This document shows, piece by piece, positions 1-12,347 of a stretch of 64,000 nucleotides of DNA. Each line of letters begins with the position of its first letter. Positions within the stretch are counted from its first letter, which is position 1. Both the position numbers and the translations under genes were made by a program. Location: positions 503,393,001 to 503,457,000 of the forward strand of contig NC_092336.1 of the NCBI RefSeq assembly GCF_046630445.1, read 5' to 3'. The DNA comes from Rutidosis leptorrhynchoides (taxonomy: Eukaryota; Streptophyta; Magnoliopsida; Asterales; Asteraceae). Below the pieces are notes generated by a model. That model was not told the DNA's origin and made no database searches. It saw nothing but the letters and a program-made list of their open reading frames with translations.

Positions 1-405
1 CCAATTTCACATACTCAAGGTGATTAGATACAAGATAGACACAAGAATATTGAGTATAAAAAGTGTAACTGTCAGAAAACACTACTATTTAATAATTACC
101 ATTCTATCACAAAAAATAAACTTACAGAACAGGTTATAAAAATTCATAGCAACTGCTTTTATTTTATTTACATTAATTGCATAAACATATTTTCGTGCAG
201 CTACTGATCACGTTCACATCAATCAACTTTCAAATCAATTGTAAGCAAAGGAGAAAGTCATAAAAATAAAAAATGAGACTCTAAAATAAAATATTACTGT
301 ACAGTATAAGCAAATAAAATATAAGCAAAGGAAACCCTAAAACAAACATTACAAAATTAATGTAAATTATATAATATGGAATGAATCACAGACAAAATAG
401 CAAAC

Positions 406-501
406 CTGCTTAGGATCGGATTGTGTTGAATCAGAAGATGGAATCGGAGCTTTTTCGGATCCTGCTGGTGTTGGTGTCGGGTTTTCGATAGTTTCCGCCA
501 T
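406..501 (-). CDS. Possible first coding exon of an unidentified gene running off the left edge
   Basis: On the minus strand an ATG at 501 opens 32 codons (MAETIENPTPTPAGSEKAPI..., rich in Pro, Ser and Thr). They end exactly at a CAG|GT donor at 406/405 (phase 0). Such a low-complexity, acidic N-terminus is common in plant proteins and gives no function. The rest of the gene would lie left of the window. Positions 1-405 would then be intron, and I see nothing else in them. The reading depends on one start codon and one donor, so it may be spurious. Confidence 0.3.
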
Positions 502-623
502 ATCTTTGTTACCAATTTGCAATCGCAAGTGTGTCTCGAATTTGCACAAGTCCCTGATTTCGGTTGTTTTGATTGCGTGGTTAAGCCAATAAAGTCATAC
601 CACGTCTTTATTAGGTACTGCAT

Positions 624-1690
624 CCGCCCCCTATTAATTTAAAAAAAAAAAAAAAAAAACGTTTAAAAATTTAATTATTGCACTATATATTTTTTTTCCT
701 TTAGTTCACAGTTTTAATCATTACATTTTTTTTATAAACTTAAAGTTATAAATGAACTTTACATTTATTATTCTTATTTATTTATAGATGTCTCTTAATA
801 ATTTGGAATATCCAAAATAAAATAGTGGACGGAAAGAGTATTTCACTTGGCGACGATGTGCACAAAAAGAAAGATTGTAAAAAGCGTTAGCCGGTGGAAA
901 AAGTAGTTATTTAATATCATAACTAATCATTTATCATCCTAATAATTTTTAAATTTTAATCGGTTATATTGAACATTAATGTGTTGTTTGTTTTTAAATT
1001 GTTTTTGTATGAATATGTGTAATCCATGTATGTAGAGAAGATGTTGACTAAATGTCTGTATGTTGAATAGTGAAGACTATTTATTTTTTTTGTCTGCAAA
1101 ATAACGTAATTATGTCTGCAGCACTTAGAAGCATATTTCTAAGTCTGCGAGATTGCACACAGAATAATACATTATTTTATCTTACATATTTAGAACAAAC
1201 AATATGGAGTAAAAACGTGTGTGAGCACACAAACATAAGACATAATAAGATATAAGATAGGTAGATTTTTAAAAACAAACAAAACTTTAAATTAACTATT
1301 ACTATCTATATCTATTAAAATGAAAAAATTGTCACAAAGTCCCTTAGTCGAGTCAAACATATAAACGTGAGTGGTTTAGTCCTTGAACTTTGTCTGATTT
1401 TCAATTCAAGTCTATAAACTTATTTGGGTGTAATTTAAAAATATGCTCCTTTAAAATATGTTTTGTGCAAAAACAAACTTAAAAATGATTTCTTCATTTA
1501 AACTGCCTATATACTCAGCTCATTGTATTTATGAATAAGCTGAATGTATAAAAAACCGAAATGAAATACAAAAAATCGAAACGAAATATCCGGATCAAAT
1601 AACATTACTAGCAACGTTTCACATACAAATTATGATATCATCGACGTTTTCCATATACAAATTTAACCAATGAATATCAAAGAAAACGAT
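624..1690. other. AT-rich intergenic spacer
   Basis: No supported coding sequence lies between the putative leftmost exon and the 3' end of U-box gene A. A stretch near 1335-1410 (wording like 'gtggtttagtccttgaactt') resembles the ends of old MULE-like non-autonomous elements seen elsewhere in the window, but no boundaries can be drawn. The last 60 bp before the gene A stop codon match the region just 3' of gene B (32405-32440), so this flank was part of the gene duplication. Confidence 0.5.
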
Positions 1691-2958
1691 TTATGGTTGC
1701 TGGAGCCATTCTTGAATGGCAGACCGTAGTGCATGGTTCGGGACAAGGTTGGTGTTGGCTAGCTTAATGTTGGTCATAGGTGAGGTGTTATGGCCACTGT
1801 CTAACCATCCTTTTATAGCCTCTTCTTCATATGTAAATCCATCAGCTGCCACCACCGGATCTCCCATAGTATCCTACAAATTTTGACCCAAACTACTTAA
1901 ATACTATTGTAGTAAAAATGCATGCAATGGACTCATTTTCACATATGTTAGTAAAAAAAATTGGAAACAAACCTGAAAGATTGGACAAACAAAGTAGTGT
2001 GGAATATCTCGTCGTCTTTCGGAACCTGACTTAGACGAACAAAGTCCACACGAAGCGCGTATCGGTTCAACCACCCTCCAAATCCCGGTTTCAAAATTGG
2101 GCCTATTTGTAGTAACAAGATCACAACAACTCAATGCCAGAACAGCCAATTGTTGTGCCTGCACAAATGGCCAGTCTCCAGCACTAGAATCCAATATATT
2201 CTTCAAATTATCATCATCTACTGCTAATTGCACTTCATTTATTATCCCCAAAGCAGGTTTACCCGTTAATAGCCTCAATAATATAATACCGAAAGAATAA
2301 GCATCTGAATTCGTAGTAAACTCTCCTGTAGAAAGATACACAGGGTCCATATATTCGGATGGGTAATTATTGCTTAAGATCTCGTTTTGGGACAGTTCAT
2401 GATGGATTCCAAAGTCACTTAATTTAGTAACAAAGTTCCGGTCTAGAAGGATGTTAGTTGGCTTTAGATTACCATGAACAACGCCACATGAAAGTAGAAA
2501 AATAAGAGAGATGCATAACTCTGCTGCAATGTGGATTCTATTTTGCCATGATAATGGTGGAGTATCGTCTTTACAGTCGAGCCGATCTTCAAGGCTACCT
2601 CCAGAAAGATACTCGTAAATTATCATCCGATTATCTGGGCAGGCTCCTATGAAGGTTACAAGATTTGGGTGCCTAAGTTTGCTTACAAGATTCACCTAAT
2701 TAAAAAGTAATAAGTAATGTTAGATGCATCATACATGCTGAAGAATATTATACATATAATCAATCATGGAAGCATATGATCTAGATTCAGACTGACGTGG
2801 CAGGCTAGGATTGGGCCATTAGCGTTGGTTTTTAACATGGAATCATATGATCTAGTTCGTTGTGGGACCGCTTGAGGATCGGTTTTATCCTTTTTTTGTT
2901 GCTAAACCTTTTTTTTACAATGTTTTTTAACAACTTTTTATTTATTTCTTTACTCACA

Positions 2959-2962
<4 letters not shown>

Positions 2963-3045
<83 letters not shown>
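2963..3045. repeat. (TA)n microsatellite, left of foldback element
   Basis: An uninterrupted TA run in the intron between kinase exons of gene A. The foldback element at 3046-3747 is bracketed by this run and by the TA run 3748-3836, so the element inserted into a pre-existing TA microsatellite. Confidence 0.95.
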
Positions 3046-3048
<3 letters not shown>

Positions 3049-3744
3049 GCAGGATCAATGGGGAAGTAACCAATCGGGGGAAGCGGGGGGAAGCAATTTT
3101 TTTTTTTCGATTTTTGAAAAAACTTTGTTCACGAACATTATAGATTGGATGAAAATAAGAACATTTAGAAAAGACACTTCGTGATGAATGTTATTATTTT
3201 GGCGGGAAAACGATCGACAAAAATAACATTGAAGATAATATTGTTCGTGAAGAATGTTAACGTTTTTTTTTCATGTTTTGTGAAGTAAAATTTAGCCCGA
3301 TTTAGAGTTTAGGGTTTAGAGTTTAGGGTTTAGGGTTTGGTGTTTTGGGTTTATTCCATAAACCCAAAACACCAAACCCTAAACCCTAAACCCTAAACTC
3401 TAAACCATTCGTGTTAAAAACTCGATCTAAATCCTAAATCTAAACCCTAAACCCTAAATTTCTAAACCCTAATATCTAAACCCTATAAACCCTAATATCT
3501 AAACTCTAATATCTAAACCCTAATGTCTGAAACCTCAACATACGCTCGAAAAACACGATAATTGTTATATATTACTTCTTCGAGCGTTTTCCCTCCAAAA
3601 TAATAACATTTATCACGAAGTGTCTTTTCTAAATGTTCTTATTTTCATCCAATCTATAATGTTCGTGAACAAAGTTTTTTCAAAAAACGAAAAAAAAAAA
3701 AAAAATTTGCTTCCTCCGATTGGTTACTTTCCTCTTGATCCTAC

Positions 3745-3747
<3 letters not shown>
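3046..3747. mobile_element. Foldback MITE inserted in a (TA)n tract, gene A intron
   Basis: The two ends are inverted copies over about 190 bp. The left arm starts GGGGCAGGATCAATGGGGAA and the right arm read in reverse starts GTGGTAGGATCAAGAGGAAA. Both continue through the same 'gttcacgaacattatagattgg' stretch. The centre is a second palindrome built of telomere-like TTTAGGG/CCCTAAA units (3300-3530). There is no coding capacity. With TA on both sides it behaves like the class of MITEs that insert into TA microsatellites. No transposase family is assigned. Confidence 0.75.

Positions 3748-3836
<89 letters not shown>
3748..3836. repeat. (TA)n microsatellite, right of foldback element
   Basis: Imperfect TA run directly abutting the right end of the foldback element, and the counterpart of 2963-3045. 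Confidence 0.95.
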
Positions 3837-3840
<4 letters not shown>

Positions 3841-4647
3841 AAGTAGTTGGTATATAATCAAAAGAAAAAGAAACCAAAAATCTTGCATGTTTTGTCTATG
3901 ATTGTAAGAGGTGTTTGGTATATTGAAACAAATTATTGTCTTTTAGAGTTATGTTATATTTATTACTGTTAAAATATTTTTTTATTGAAAATACATATAG
4001 TTATGTACTACAAAAAGTTTTTTGTACGCGTGGGAGTACTGTTTGCCGCAACGCGCGACTGGCCACCTGCTTGTTATCATCATATCAAGTAATCATATTA
4101 TTTAATAATAATAATTAACTAATTAATTATACCTCCTGCTGATATCCTGAGTGGACTTGAGAATTACGAGAGTAAAACACCTTTACGACCACTTTGGTAT
4201 GCCGAAGTAAACCTTTGTATGTAGTATAATAAATCCCTTCTCCTATCTTAAGTGACCGGTCAAAGTTACGAATGGCGTCTTTAACTTCTGATGACTCAAA
4301 CTCAGAGTAAAAGTTTAAGGCTTCGTTTGCATTTTTCTCTGTTAATTCCTCGACTAGTCTAACTGCATCATCACATTCTACCTTCAATTTGTCACGTTCT
4401 TTTTTATAAATTTTAAGCTGTTCATCCTTAGAGAACACTGCATGTTCAAGCTCGTTTACAATATCGACAGAATCTGCAATTTGACTTTCTAGAGATGACT
4501 TTTGTTCGAGTTCCATTTGGAGTTCTTCCACGGTTCTTTCTAGCATCTCTTCAACCTCTAGCCTTATTCTCAGTTCTTTCGCACACAACTTTTCAGATAC
4601 ACTCACCTGTAAGATTGACGGTATAAGATTCTGACTGTTATGTGTAT

Positions 4648-4836
4648 TGTGAGGTTTTCCCTGTTCGGGTTACCCAAAAGGGCGAGCATTTTTTAACTCC
4701 GATGTTTGCGCCTTATCCATAACGTTGCGTGACCGTTTACACGGCCACCCAAAGATTTGAACATGTGACCTCTCGCAAGGAAGTTCGGAGCCCCAACCAC
4801 TACTGGGCTATATTGGGAAGATTTTTAACTCTGGTC
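4648..4836 (-). mobile_element. tRNA-derived SINE in gene A intron
   Basis: It is flanked by an 11-bp direct repeat GTTATGTGTAT (4637-4647 and 4837-4847). Read on the minus strand it shows Pol III-like boxes: an A box around TAGCCCAGTAGTGGTTGG and a B box around CATGTTCAAATC. The same insertion with the same flanks is in fragment E (about 62054-62242). It is absent from gene B, where the intron reads straight through. This dates the A/E duplication after the SINE insertion. Confidence 0.75.
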
Positions 4837-7499
4837 GTTATGTGTATATGGCTGTATATTAGTGTTCATATATACAGAGACAAACAAAAGAGCCTTATAT
4901 CGGCACAAGAATTTAAAGTTTACCTTGCGCTTAGTCTCTATGACATCTTTTTGTAATTTCCGACACCTGATAGACTCCTCAAAAGCATCTCGTTTGGACT
5001 TATCTGCATCTTCAATGGCTTGTACAAGCAGGTCATAAAGCTCATCATTTATACTTCTTTCTTGCTGCAGTTTCATATAAAGTAGTAAGTCTAAACAAAT
5101 ACTCCATCTTTCTGAATTTAATAGTCATCGGACAAAAAACACATAGTTTAAGTAATGTCATGTCATTATCACACTCTGTACTTTTGTTTACTTTACACTT
5201 TTACCCCTTACTTTTTACTTACCTCTTTGTTTTACATCCATAAAGTAAGTGTATATAAGAACTTTATCTCATTAATCTTATCTATTTATGGAAGTGAACT
5301 ATTAATTTGAGACAATCCAGAAAAGAATACCGAACTTTTAAATCGGGACGGAGCTGAGAGAGTAGTCAATTTCCAAACATGCAGGTAAGCAAAACATAAA
5401 GAGTTCAACATGATGATTGCAGTAAAGAGGCACAAGGATATTATTCACTTACTCTGAGACTGAATGATGTAGCGTTTTGATTGTCCTCGTTGAATTTAGA
5501 CGTTGTACCATCGTCTTGAGTTGGGTTGTCAGTATGTAATATAATTTGATGTCCTTCACTAACATATGCTGAACTCGGAATACTCTCTTCAGAATCAGTG
5601 ACAAACGGTTCGTCTGCTTCACTCAACCAACCTTTCCTGCATTTATATATTAATATTATATTGCCGTTCAAAAAAAAAAAAATTAGTATTAGTATCATAA
5701 CTAGTTTCCACTTAGTATAGTATAAGGGTATACAGTGAGGCATACCTAGTAAAAATAACTTCTCCTTTGCGTATAAACTGAATTTGACAGGAAGCAGTCG
5801 CATGTAAACACACATATATGGCTTTCTTGGATCTTAATTCCACCATTCTACTATATTTTCAAGTTTTGTAAGCACATAAATGTGAATGTAAATGCACGTA
5901 AGACTTTTTTGTGAGGTACCTTGAATTTTGCATGTCTGCGGCTGCTCCCATGACAAGCCTTCTGACATTGTGTTGAAGTACAAATTCAACAATACCTTTC
6001 TCGATATATTCCGTTTCAATATACTGCACCTCCGCACACACCTGTATATTTAAATAAAAGATCCCACATATAAGTTATTAATTAGGTCTCATGCTGTAAT
6101 TAAACACACACACACACACGTAACAAGTTTGGATAATATTCCCATATATAAAGGCAATAGAAATATAAAACAATAGTACCCCCGTATCCTGACATATCTG
6201 TTTATATTTATCGAGAAGCTGGTGCATATCTTCCGTATCCATATCATGGTATGCTGTGACTTGACATGCTTGAAGGTGATCTATTTGACCCACACAAGAC
6301 ATACAAACATTATATTAAAAAGGGCGCACACAAATTATTTAAAATACTGTGAAGCTTTAATCTATAAACTAATTCCAAATTTCTAATCCTACTATCTAAC
6401 AACGCAATGAGGATAGATAGTCTAAAGCTCTATTTCTAAAAAATAGGAACTGAGCACATTGTGACAACATGATCTGAACAACTTAATTATATAGTAATTT
6501 ACTTTTACAACTATTCGCAACAAACTTTTCTAATCTAGAAAATCACCAAGTTGTAACATTCCAATTTTATAGGTATTATTTTATTATAAATAATAAATAA
6601 TGTTAGTTAACTTAGTTATTTTTAGAAGATGCACTATGGGTGCAAGGTTTTAAGGAGAGGCGGGTAGAAACTGATAATATGGCTTATGGCAAGTTTTTTA
6701 AAATAACCAAACACCCCTCATTACTCTTTTATGCAGAAAATTAGATGGAAAGAAAGAGTGTGTGAAAGATTGGCGATTTTGAAGATTTCTTACATGTAAT
6801 ATGATCTAAGAGTGTTATTCAACACCTAATAATCACTTACTAGACCTATTGGTGCTTAATATTCATCATCTTTTCTTCATCTTCTTGTGATATTGGGGGT
6901 TTTGAAACCCCAGCTTAATGTATCAACAATTAGTTCTTATAATTCGAAATTTTGTAGCTAGGTGATGTCGTTGTTTAAATCAAGGGTTTTGACTCCCTTG
7001 AAACACTAATTCGAAATTAGGGTTAGGGTTTAAGGTTTTGAGATTATTGGATTAGTGAAGTTGTTGAACTAGTCAAAATTGAAAGTGTGTACGTGGTGAT
7101 TTGTTTACTTAAGTCAAGAAAATTAATTTTAATGTGCTGTCTATGTGTAACTTGATTATGAAAGTTAAGAAATGGTGTTTAAGATTTTGAGTTTGAAAGA
7201 CTTGAGTATATAAGTCATGATTTTGTTAGTAGGTGTCAAAATGGGTTTAATGGGTTTCAAGGATGAACCCTAGTTGTATGGGTCTTGATTGACCAAATGT
7301 GAATACAATGTGATGTATGTGTATGTATATATATACTTTGTAGGTGATTTGTGTACAAAGCTTGATTGATTGAATTTCTATTTGGAAGTGTTTGCTTTTA
7401 TTGCGTATTTGGAATTCGATGTGAGTACAACGTGTGCATATTGCTTGGTAAAATTGACATTGATATGCAAGTTCTGATGTATGTTAGATGGTGAACGGA

Positions 7500-7790
7500 G
7501 CTCATAGTACATCGGGGATGTACAAGAGTTTCCAAGCGTCGGGGACGCATTAGTTGGTGTTTTGGCATTGGGGACGCCCATGCCTATTACATCGGGGATG
7601 TCTAGGGGACTTACTTTTGTCGGGGACTAAGTAAGGACCCGAATTCGCAGGGGTGTAATTTAAATGATTTGGGACGTTGTTTCTTGTCGGCGGCTTACTT
7701 TTGTCGGGGACTAAGTAAGGACCCAATTTAGCACGAGGTGCAATTCGAATGATTTGGGACTTTGTTTCTTGTTGGGGACTAAGCAAAGAC
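7500..7790. repeat. Degenerate 'tcggggact' repeats inside the solo LTR
   Basis: The motif cggggac/cggggat recurs about every 30-110 bp. A unit of about 104 bp ('ttacttttgtcggggactaagtaagg...') is present twice in tandem at about 7608-7720 and 7690-7795. This is part of the LTR, with no coding meaning. Confidence 0.6.
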
Positions 7791-8530
7791 TCTTGTATGC
7801 TTGTTGATATTTATATGCAGTTTGTGTATTCTGTATTCTATATTAAAATTTATTAAATGATATGTCCATATTGTATTCACTAAGCGTTTTGCTTACCCTG
7901 TGGTTGTTTACTATTTTGTGGGATCAAATCCCGGTACAGGAAAAGGTAAAAATGTAGAGATGATAGATTAGTGGATGCTTCCTGTGCTTAAAGACTTGAC
8001 TTGATGCTTATGTGATGCTTGTTTTGCTCGCTTTTGATGGTTGTTGGATGTGGGGTAGATAAATCCTGGAATTCACGCTCTAGTACTAAGTCAATTGTCA
8101 TTTTGTACATTTGGGTCACGTTTAACACCTTTGTTGTTTTAACCAAGGTTGCAAAAGACGTGAGACTGGTTCGAGACGGTTGGGTCCTAAAAAGGAAGAG
8201 ACGTTCGAAACGGGGTCGAGACGGATGTTGACCAAAGTTGACTTTTAAATATATAAGTATATAAATGTATATATGTGTACATGTTTTAAAGCCAAAACTT
8301 TAATTGACTAATTTGTACCCATAATCGCTATCACCGTTAATATAATATAGAAAATTAAAACTAAAAATAACAAATTTGATCGATTTTACCGACTTTCTGG
8401 CTTTTCCGAATTTTGAGACTTTGACCTAATTTTTTTCAACTTTAACCCGAATTTTGACCGTTGACTGTCATATTAGACGGTTTTCTTCGAGACGGGACGG
8501 ACTAGTCACCAAACCGTCGCAACGGGCGTC

Positions 8531-10086
8531 TGATGTGTGAAATCTAGTATATAAATTATCTCTGGAAATATGCCTGGTTTAAAGATTACTACACACTAAC
8601 GGGCAGTGTACCCGATCGTGCAATAGTATAAAAATGGTAATTCCAAGTATCGTTCCAAGGACAGTATTAACGTGAGAATTAAGTTTGCAACTAAGAAAAG
8701 TAAACTAAGTTAAACTATGAAAGTTGAAAGTACGAGATAGTTCGTTTTGCGGCTATTTAACGATTAGCCAAATCAAGATAGCTTTGAAAATAAAAGACAA
8801 TATTTTTGGTTTTTAAGTTTAAATAAAAGAAATGCAGACTCGACAGAAAAATAAAGATATTTGAATTCAATGGATAAAAGAATGTTCGCCTAGATATCCT
8901 ATTCGCAGTGTTGGATGATTTGTTATTAAGCACTAATTCTATTAATCAATGCACGCAATTACAGAGTCGGTTTACCCAGAGTTCTCTTTTAGCAAACACA
9001 TCAAACTAGGACTTATTGGCTTAGGGTTCCCTTTCACCAAAAACTATCTTTCGTTTGTGACTTAGTAACTAACTAATTACAAGATTAAGATTCAATTGGT
9101 TACGCGTTCGCTCCACACAATTCACCCCTATTTTGTTCAATTACGTTACCCGGTTTACCCCCTTGGTCCAGTAAGCACCCAATCGGTTAAGACAAATCAA
9201 TTGGGAATTAGATCACTAAATTGAAACAGGGTTCCCTTTGTTCAAACAAGATTCACTAATCAACCTAGTATCAATAATTAACACCCACAAGAATGGTTCT
9301 TAATCAAAACTCATAATTATCATGCATCAATTAATAAAACCTCAAAGTAACATCCAAACACTTGCAAATATTCAATCTAGACAAACATTAAGAGTTTAGC
9401 CTACAATCATGGCTGAAATCAAAATAACAATCAAAGACATAGAATAATTCATTGTTGATAACAAAAGAATAAAACTAATTAAAGATTGAATCCTGAAGAA
9501 CACACGAATCAAGACTTGATTTCGGAATGATTGGTACCTTAGAATGACCTTGAAGATCTCCAAAAATCACCTAAGTTCGTCAAAAAGTGGCTGGAATTCG
9601 TCAGGATACGATTATGAATAATTAGGGTTAAATTCGGGCTTAAATACTTGCCAAAATAGCTGAACCGACAGGTCTGCCGCGCCGCGGCTTTATTTGTCGC
9701 GCCGCGGAGAAACAAAGGAATTTCGGGCATTGTTAAGTGGCTTTCTGATCTGGAAATTAGCATTGTGTCGCGCCGCGGAGGCTGTTATCGCGCCGCGGCA
9801 AATAACTGTTTCTGAATCCTTTGTTTATTTTTCACTTTTTACTCACTTGCATACTCTAGAAACCAACATACGCCATAAATACTGAACATATTCATCCTCG
9901 GTGCGCCTTTAGCAATAACAAACTAACAAAACACCTCAAAATCATCATAAATTACCGCTTATCAACAATTACCTCTTCAAACTCGAACCTTCTCAATATC
10001 ATCAATATAACCGCCAAATCGTATCCAAATGGACCAAAATGTAACTGATATCGCTAATGAAAATGTGTATAAAATACGCGATATCA
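8531..10086 (-). repeat. 3' LTR of the Athila-like element
   Basis: 1556 bp, same length as the right LTR and apparently identical to it. It contains four copies of a GC-rich 12-bp motif (starts 9677, 9697, 9768, 9788), the same positions relative to the LTR ends as in the 5' LTR. Confidence 0.95.
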
Positions 10087-10100
10087 AACCACCCCACACT
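10087..10100 (-). other. Polypurine tract of the Athila-like element
   Basis: On the minus strand the purine-rich AGTGTGGGGTGGTT lies immediately 5' of the 3' LTR (which starts TGATATCG in sense orientation). This is the expected position and composition of the plus-strand DNA primer. Confidence 0.85.
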
Positions 10101-12347
10101 AGAGTTTTGCTTGTCCTCAAGCAATTAAACTCGAAAATAATCTTCTACAATATAATAATGTCTTCAAATATGAATGTAGAACCAATGAATCAAGAAACCA
10201 AACAAGCATCTAGCGTGGGCACGATTTGGCAAAAATAACAACCATGGTTCCCACTTGCATTCCCCCGATGTAACTTCTCAAACCGCAATCAAAATGAATC
10301 ATTATAATAACCAAAAGTAATCTCGATAACGTACCATAATGATGAAGTAGAGAATCTCGAATATAATCTTCAATGGAACCGGGAATCAAGTGGGAACCTA
10401 GCACCAAGGAATAAGCAATCGAACACATGTGCTAAGAGAACACACGGGCTACCCCGCAATTGGTCAAGCCAAGCCTCCCACAGTACCTAACATTGTGAGA
10501 TGTCGGTAGAAAATAATGTGCTTAGGAGGATACACATTACGTCCGGATATCATCGATGGTTATGAGGTAACCGTCTAATCCGTTAAGTCAACCATAAAGA
10601 TCTAAGTTCATCAGGCTTAAAAGCTGATATCTTACCTTTCCGGAGGTTATCCACTGGGAATCTGATCAATCACTGACATTTTGTGTATCATGGTGCGCTT
10701 CCCATTAAGCTAGCAAATCTCCCTCATTGAGATAAGCTTCAACTACCAGTTTCCCTGTTTGATGTTGAGGCCTGGTAGATTTCCAGTCGATTTTAGCAAT
10801 GACTTTTCAAGACTTTTCGTCACCCTACAACTGGTCTGGACTACAACTTCTGAAACAAATCAGCAAGTGTGTCGTTCGGGAGACTTGACTCCCTTTAGGA
10901 TGGAGTGGATTCATCCTGTATGGTCATAAAAGGTGGTCGAGCGCATACATTGTCCTTGTTAGGAGAAACAATGAAGACCGCCCTATAAAGTTTTCGATCT
11001 AGCGTATGGCCCGGCTTCGACCACACGATCCAATCACCGTTCATACGGTTGACACCCGTTTTTGTACAAGTGACCTACGTATGAACTGAATGTTCATGTA
11101 GGATTTCACATTCAAAATAATGAACGTGTTTTGAAAGTTCAAGACTTCCTCCTCTAACAGTACCTCATCGTGATATGATGGATAATGAAATGGCACGCGT
11201 AAGAGGTATACGTACCAAGTAGGACGGTCGGAAGACTTTACTTCCTTAATGAGTGGATCTGAGTCACTCGGAAGTGCCAATTTGTTTCAATTGACACCGG
11301 TTTTGAAAAATCCCGAAAACCTTCGGGTTCCATAGCTTTTGGCTATGGGTTGTGTTGTCTAAGCAAACACAAGCACGTAGCTATTGCTCCTAAAAAGGTT
11401 AGCACTGGTGAAGCTCAAGGCTCCTCTTCCCACAGTATCACATCATTAAATGATGCAATAATAAAATGATATAGTTTCGGAAGTATGCTATACCAAGTAA
11501 CCAAAAGTTTTTGATCTGGCACGTAATTCGGTCACAATCACGCTATGCAATCACCGCTCTCTCACGGTTTACACCCGTTTTGGTACAGGTGACCTACTAT
11601 TGAGTTCTTCGAACTCGTAGGATTTCATGTTCAATGGTAATGAACATGTGGAACAACTTTGGCTTCTTTAAACATCATGAAATATAAATACCAAGCCATA
11701 CTTAAACAAGGGTTTTGGCCGAATTTTTAACTACTTTTATATTTTTTTTTTTTTTCTCTTTTTAACTAACTAATTTTTTTCATTTTTTTTTTTATTTTCC
11801 CCTAAATTTTTCAATTTTTTATGACCAAAACCCCGTGAAACGTCAAGTCTTTTAAATATCAAAACCAAAATAATGATGATTCTATTAATAACCAACCCGA
11901 GAGATTTTACATCCCCCACCCCACACTTGAGATCAAGTAATGTCCCCATCACATGAGATCAAAAATGGATTAAAATCAAAAGGGTAAGAAAAATAAAAAC
12001 TTATCGAGCTTAACCACAGATCGTGGAATGACAGTGACAGATGGCGCTGAACTGACTGCCAGCATAAGAACATCGTCCATTCCCGATTCTCACACCAATA
12101 TCATCACTCAAGTAGTTTTGCTGAACTTAATGCCAGACTTGAAAAACCGTTTCACCAACAACCTAATAAAAAGAGAAGCAAGCAAACTACATAAATGGGC
12201 AAGGTGGTACCACCCGGTACCGAAACGCCTTGCCCCGAATAAGTCTCAAGTACATCATACGAAAAATAAAAATATCAAGTACAACCAAATCGAAAAGAAA
12301 ATAGTCTAAAACCAATACAACAAGATCTACGGGCACGCAGGCCCTCA
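10101..12347 (-). other. Long 3' untranslated region of the Athila-like element with imperfect tandem repeats
   Basis: No convincing ORF lies between the second gene and the PPT. Diverged copies of a 400-550-bp unit occur in tandem. The 'caatcaccg...acacccgtttttgtacaagtgacctac' stretch at 11030-11075 recurs at 11550-11597. The 'cctc...acagtacctcat...' stretch near 11150 recurs near 11415 and more weakly near 10485. Long non-coding 3' regions are normal in Athila elements. Confidence 0.65.

Larger units (their letters stand above)
1691..6268 (-). pseudogene. U-box/USP receptor-like cytoplasmic kinase, gene A, exons 2-9
   Basis: Minus-strand exons that join in frame: 6268-6180, 6041-5920, 5847-5746, 5636-5453, 5064-4924, 4606-4133, 2695-1973 and 1873-1691 (stop TAA). 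All have GT..AG borders. In order they encode the C-terminal part of a USP domain, a Ser/Thr-rich linker, a coiled coil (exons 6-7), a kinase domain (beta-3 Lys in VVVKVF, HGN in place of HRD, intact DFG) and a terminal U-box (PHYFVCPIFQ|DTMGDPVVAADG). In this plant family the U-box recruits E2 enzymes for ubiquitin transfer and the USP domain is regulatory. The catalytic Asp is Asn at 2470-2468, and the glycine loop GEGIYY lacks its third Gly. No stop or frameshift was found in exons 2-9. Exon 1, about 17 kb upstream at 23273-23965, is split by a retroposon, so I call the locus a probable pseudogene. Transcription from an alternative start is possible. Confidence 0.85.

Noticed and set aside
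2860-3069. Plus-strand reading frame with a long Tyr-Ile repeat
   Set aside because: It is a translation of the TA microsatellite; other TA runs (near 3700, 32600, 40600, 51300) give the same artefact.
3300-3530. CCCTAAA/TTTAGGG units taken as a telomere junction
   Set aside because: They are few, imperfect, palindromically arranged and inside a foldback element, so they are interstitial.
4729-4956. Plus-strand 75-codon frame, repeated at 62135-62362
   Set aside because: It covers the SINE and the antisense of a gene A exon; repetition reflects the A/E duplication.
6552-8143. Nuclear gene or ncRNA between gene A exon 2 and the Athila element
   Set aside because: The stretch is explained as the left part of a solo LTR with matching TSD and no reading frame of note.
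9539-9885. Small frames in the Athila LTR (repeated at 21881-22227)
   Set aside because: They are on both strands of the LTR, overlap the GC-rich site array, and have no protein-like features.
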